Source of the DNA: Rhizophagus clarus
Taxonomy: Eukaryota > Glomeromycota > Glomeromycetes > Glomerales > Glomeraceae
DNA: 64,000 nt
Direction of reading: 5' to 3'
Assembly: GCA_015698045.1 (NCBI GenBank)
Contig: BLAL01000298.1
Location: 62,001-126,000, forward strand
Every line of letters begins with the position of its first letter. Position 1 is the first letter of the stretch. Below, piece by piece: positions 61,655 through 64,000 of this stretch. Under the pieces are notes generated by a model. The model was given only the letters and a program-made list of their open reading frames with translations, was not told the DNA's origin and ran no database searches. A program made the position numbers and the translations under genes.

Positions 61655-62015
61655 ATTATTTATTGCAGCTTGAGAATCTGTAAAGATATTTGCTTTTTAT
61701 CCTACAAGAATGGCTGATAAAATAGCTTCCAATTCTGCTCTTGTAAATATATAATGACCATTCTGTAATTGAACTGCTACATTCTAGAATTACTTCATTT
61801 CTATTATTAATTATCATCCAGCCTGTACCCATATGTTTTGTAAAGTCATTAAGATTAGCATTAAAATGATCAGTTAGTGATCCATTTATATATATGTTTA
61901 TTATGTTAGATGGGTTGAAGGTTGTTTTTAATTCATGTAATATTATTATATGTTGTAATATTACTTCATTACTTGCTAATGTATTTTGAATTAAAGCTGT
62001 ATTATAATCAGGCAT
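61655..62015 (-). pseudogene. LINE RNase H domain, first part
   Basis: Reads MPDYNTALIQNTLASNE, IYINGSLTDHFN, MGTGWMIINNRNEVILECSS, and (after a frameshift) an Ala-Ile-rich helix with Leu-Glu, then IFTDSQAAINNI. It keeps IYINGSL where the first LINE has a deletion, but the catalytic Asp position is Asn (NGS instead of DGS). Interrupted by the composite insert at 61,646. Confidence 0.75.
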
Positions 62016-62149
62016 TTGTATATAACTGGGAGTGTATTCTAATATTTGTTGTTTATCTAGATGGTTTCTTATTTCTAAAATATCCTTGATTACTTTATAA
62101 TCTGAGTTGTCTTGATGATTGGAAACCCTATTTATACACCTTAGTTCTG

Positions 62150-62696
62150 TGTGATCGTAACAGTTGTAATCATTTTTGCTAATTCTTCTATCCTTTAGTA
62201 CACAACCACTACAACATTAAACTACTTTATATGGAGTTGCTTTATCAATACTTTGTTCACTATCAGCTGTGATCCAGTGTTGTATTGTATATCTTCCTGT
62301 TTGATGCTTTTTCTTGATTTATTTAAACTCTAGCATATGATCATGTTGCATATACACAAACTCTTTTTTCCTGTTGTCTATTAATAGAGATTTCTTTATC
62401 ATTTTGAATGCCTGCATGTTTATTAATTTCTTTTCATTAATATCTGAATCCCTTTTTACATTATTTGGCTTTACACTATTTATGTAATAATTTTCTAAAT
62501 TATGTGCATTCTGTATAAGATTTCTTAACAAGATAAACCATCTTGGAATCCTTCCCCTTACTGGTCTTTTATTAATCTCACAAATCTGTAGCCATGTGAG
62601 TGTGCCTAATATGTCTTGGATGACCAGTTGTAGTACACCATGTATTGAAAATACCGCTGCTTTCCTTATGATGAATTCTTTGTTTTTCTTACACAT
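62150..62696 (-). pseudogene. LINE region between RT and RNase H with Cys-rich motif
   Basis: 62,696-62,319 reads MCKKNKEFIIRKAAVFSIHG, TLTWLQICEINKRPVRGRIP, and LLRNLIQNAHNLENYYI, matching 29,160-29,400 of the first LINE. It is followed by CSGCVLKDRRI, NCYDHTELRCINRV near 62,215-62,130. Stops separate the pieces. Confidence 0.7.
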
Positions 62697-62705
62697 TTTT
62701 GGTGC

Positions 62706-64000
62706 TTATTGATATATAAAGTTTCTTACACTTGAACCAATTACTTGTACTTCCCATTCTTTACTTTCTGCTAAAGGTTGGAATTTGAATAAGTAATCAT
62801 GTGCTTTTCTCATCACATTATAGGCATGGTTGTTTTGTATCTTGTTAAGAACTGTAATATCTGACTCCATCAGTAATATGCATGTTGTTATATTTAATTT
62901 CAGTTGCGCCTTCTTTAGTCTTATTTTAAGTATGTCTGCCTGTTTTGATTTAAAGTTGAGTGCAACTAGAAATTCTGTTATTTGCATGCCTACTTGATTT
63001 CTACACAGGTTTTTGAGTTTGTCTTGTGCTGAGTAGTGAAGGATATTGTTATGACAGTTACTAGGAAGTTGTGTCTTGTGTTTGACCTCTTTTATAACTG
63101 GCCTAAAAATTTCCTCACTTTCCAAATGGTGGTCTTCTAATTTAGGGAGTAGAACATTATTAACGATATATATTGCCTGTGCATGTATTATATGTTTGCG
63201 TCTAATGGCTATTACTATCATTGAAATCTCCTTTTTTACTATGGCTTCTGTGTATTCATCCTCTTTGTCTGCTTTGAACCATACTCCTAGTATGCGAATT
63301 GGAACTGATCCTTTGTTAGCAATCACTTTGTCTTTATTTTTTCCTATCTCAAGGGATCTGTTATCTACATTGCTCTCTTTCAGGTTTACGATGATGATCT
63401 TTAACTTTTTTCCATTAATTTTTACGTTATTAATATCAAAAAATTCGTTCACAATTGATACGATTTTTTCTGCTTTGCCTTTATTCTTAGCAATTTATTG
63501 TGTGTCGTCTGCGTATGCCAATGCAGCCGTTCATATCGATGTTTTCTATCTTTTATTGCAAAGGATATTCTTTGGCCACTCTAATTCCATCAAGTATCCT
63601 AAAGATTCATCTTCCTGTATCCTATGAAGCAAAAGATCATAAAAAATACTCCAGATTAGGAAAGAAATCACCTCTCCTTGATTTATCCTGTCACTTGCAG
63701 TGAAAGCATCAGTTAGTCTGTATGCTGTGATGATCTTGATCTTGCGGCTTTTGTATATGTTTATGATGAAGTTTATCGTGAAGGGAAGTAGTCTGATTCT
63801 CTTCAAGACTTTTTGCAGAGAGAGCATTCTGACACTATCAAAAGCTTTTGCCATATCCTGAGATATAATCTATAGTGTTTTCTTCTTTTCTTGGGCATCT
63901 TCCAGAATCCTGTTTATAATTGCAAGTGGTGTTGATATTGATTCGCCTAGCAGTCCTGCATAGTTTGGCTCTTTCAAGATTTCATTTTTACTGAGTATGC
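62706..64000 (-). pseudogene. LINE reverse transcriptase, broken
   Basis: From the window edge: PNYAGLLGESISTPLAII, then KTL, stop (TAG for Trp), ISQDMAKAFDSV, RINQGEVISFLIWSIFYD, ELEWPKN, then stops, ALAYADDTQ (intact YADD active site) followed by a stop (TAA where Trp is expected), IAKNKG, and the thumb region (63,452-62,706: GVWFKADKEDEYTEAI, LPSNCHNNILHYSAQ). The catalytic residues are intact, so decay is mainly by nonsense. Confidence 0.85.

Larger units (their letters stand above)
59585..64000 (-). mobile_element. Second LINE of the same family, 3' part, decayed
   Basis: Reads right to left; the 5' part is beyond the window. The A-tail (a run of about 22 T on the plus strand at 59,585-59,606) follows CACTACCTTGC, exactly as in the first LINE. 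It encodes, in order, RT (from the edge to about 62,706), the Cys-rich motif (about 62,210), RNase H (62,015 onward), and the zinc-finger C-terminal region (60,686-60,147). A composite non-LINE insertion occupies about 61,090-61,646. It has stops but keeps several motifs the first LINE has lost. Confidence 0.88.

Noticed and set aside
1-64000. tRNA, rRNA and other structured RNA genes.
   Set aside because: I looked for GTTCGA-type T-loops with pairing arms and for rRNA-like GC-richer blocks and saw none convincing. A covariance-model scan would settle it.

Overview
The window looks like nuclear DNA of a very AT-rich, intron-rich, repeat-laden fungus. The best guess is an arbuscular mycorrhizal fungus (Glomeromycotina). 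Three things point there. Its conserved genes are fungal in type (a Reg1-like phosphatase regulator, tafazzin, a 15-exon PRP40 with short GT-AG introns). The non-coding DNA is full of A/T homopolymers. The LINE proteins resemble, as I remember them, the jockey-like reverse transcriptases abundant in those fungi. The lineage is inference; no marker gene proves it.

Positions 1-17,900 are the host-gene part. A tafazzin gene enters at the left edge on the minus strand, with exon 1 and the first 16 bases of exon 2 present. A two-exon Reg1-like gene lies at 6,430-7,738 (+). A complete PRP40 splicing-factor gene lies at 14,270-17,839 (-) and can be rebuilt exon by exon into a 781-residue protein. 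The gaps are homopolymers, microsatellites and minisatellites. A small nested MITE sits about 100 bases upstream of the PRP40 start and marks the border of the repeat part.

Positions 17,940-64,000 are almost entirely mobile elements, many nested. A full-length but decayed LINE (21,167-31,666, +) is split in its reverse transcriptase by a 4.3 kb inverted-repeat element (E1, 24,010-28,312). Then come a TA-flanked MITE (32,153-33,105), two hAT-type MITEs with perfect 8-bp target duplications (33,505-35,550; 36,137-37,868), and a second kind of large inverted-repeat element (E3, 38,705-43,332). These are followed by another 8-bp-TSD element (43,464-44,903), an inverted sister of E1 (E2, 46,075-49,593), and a 298-bp MITE (51,966-52,263). 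A TA-flanked element follows at 52,527-56,885, split by a 3.3 kb insertion (E8), then its short relative (57,946-58,982). The window ends with a second LINE on the minus strand (59,585 to the right edge).

The most unusual content is the group E1, E2 and E3. E2 and E3 each carry an intact four-exon gene for a small, very basic Myb/SANT (trihelix)-like protein, 128 and 121 residues; E1 carries a decayed copy. The two proteins are clearly homologous and share two intron positions and phases, although the terminal repeats, target duplications and subterminal palindromes of the elements are unrelated. I see no transposase in any of them. E3 and E8 also hold tandem arrays of tiny exon-like cores (about 24-40 nt), most bounded by AG and GT splice signals, with AACGTTA/TAACGTT hairpins in the spacers.
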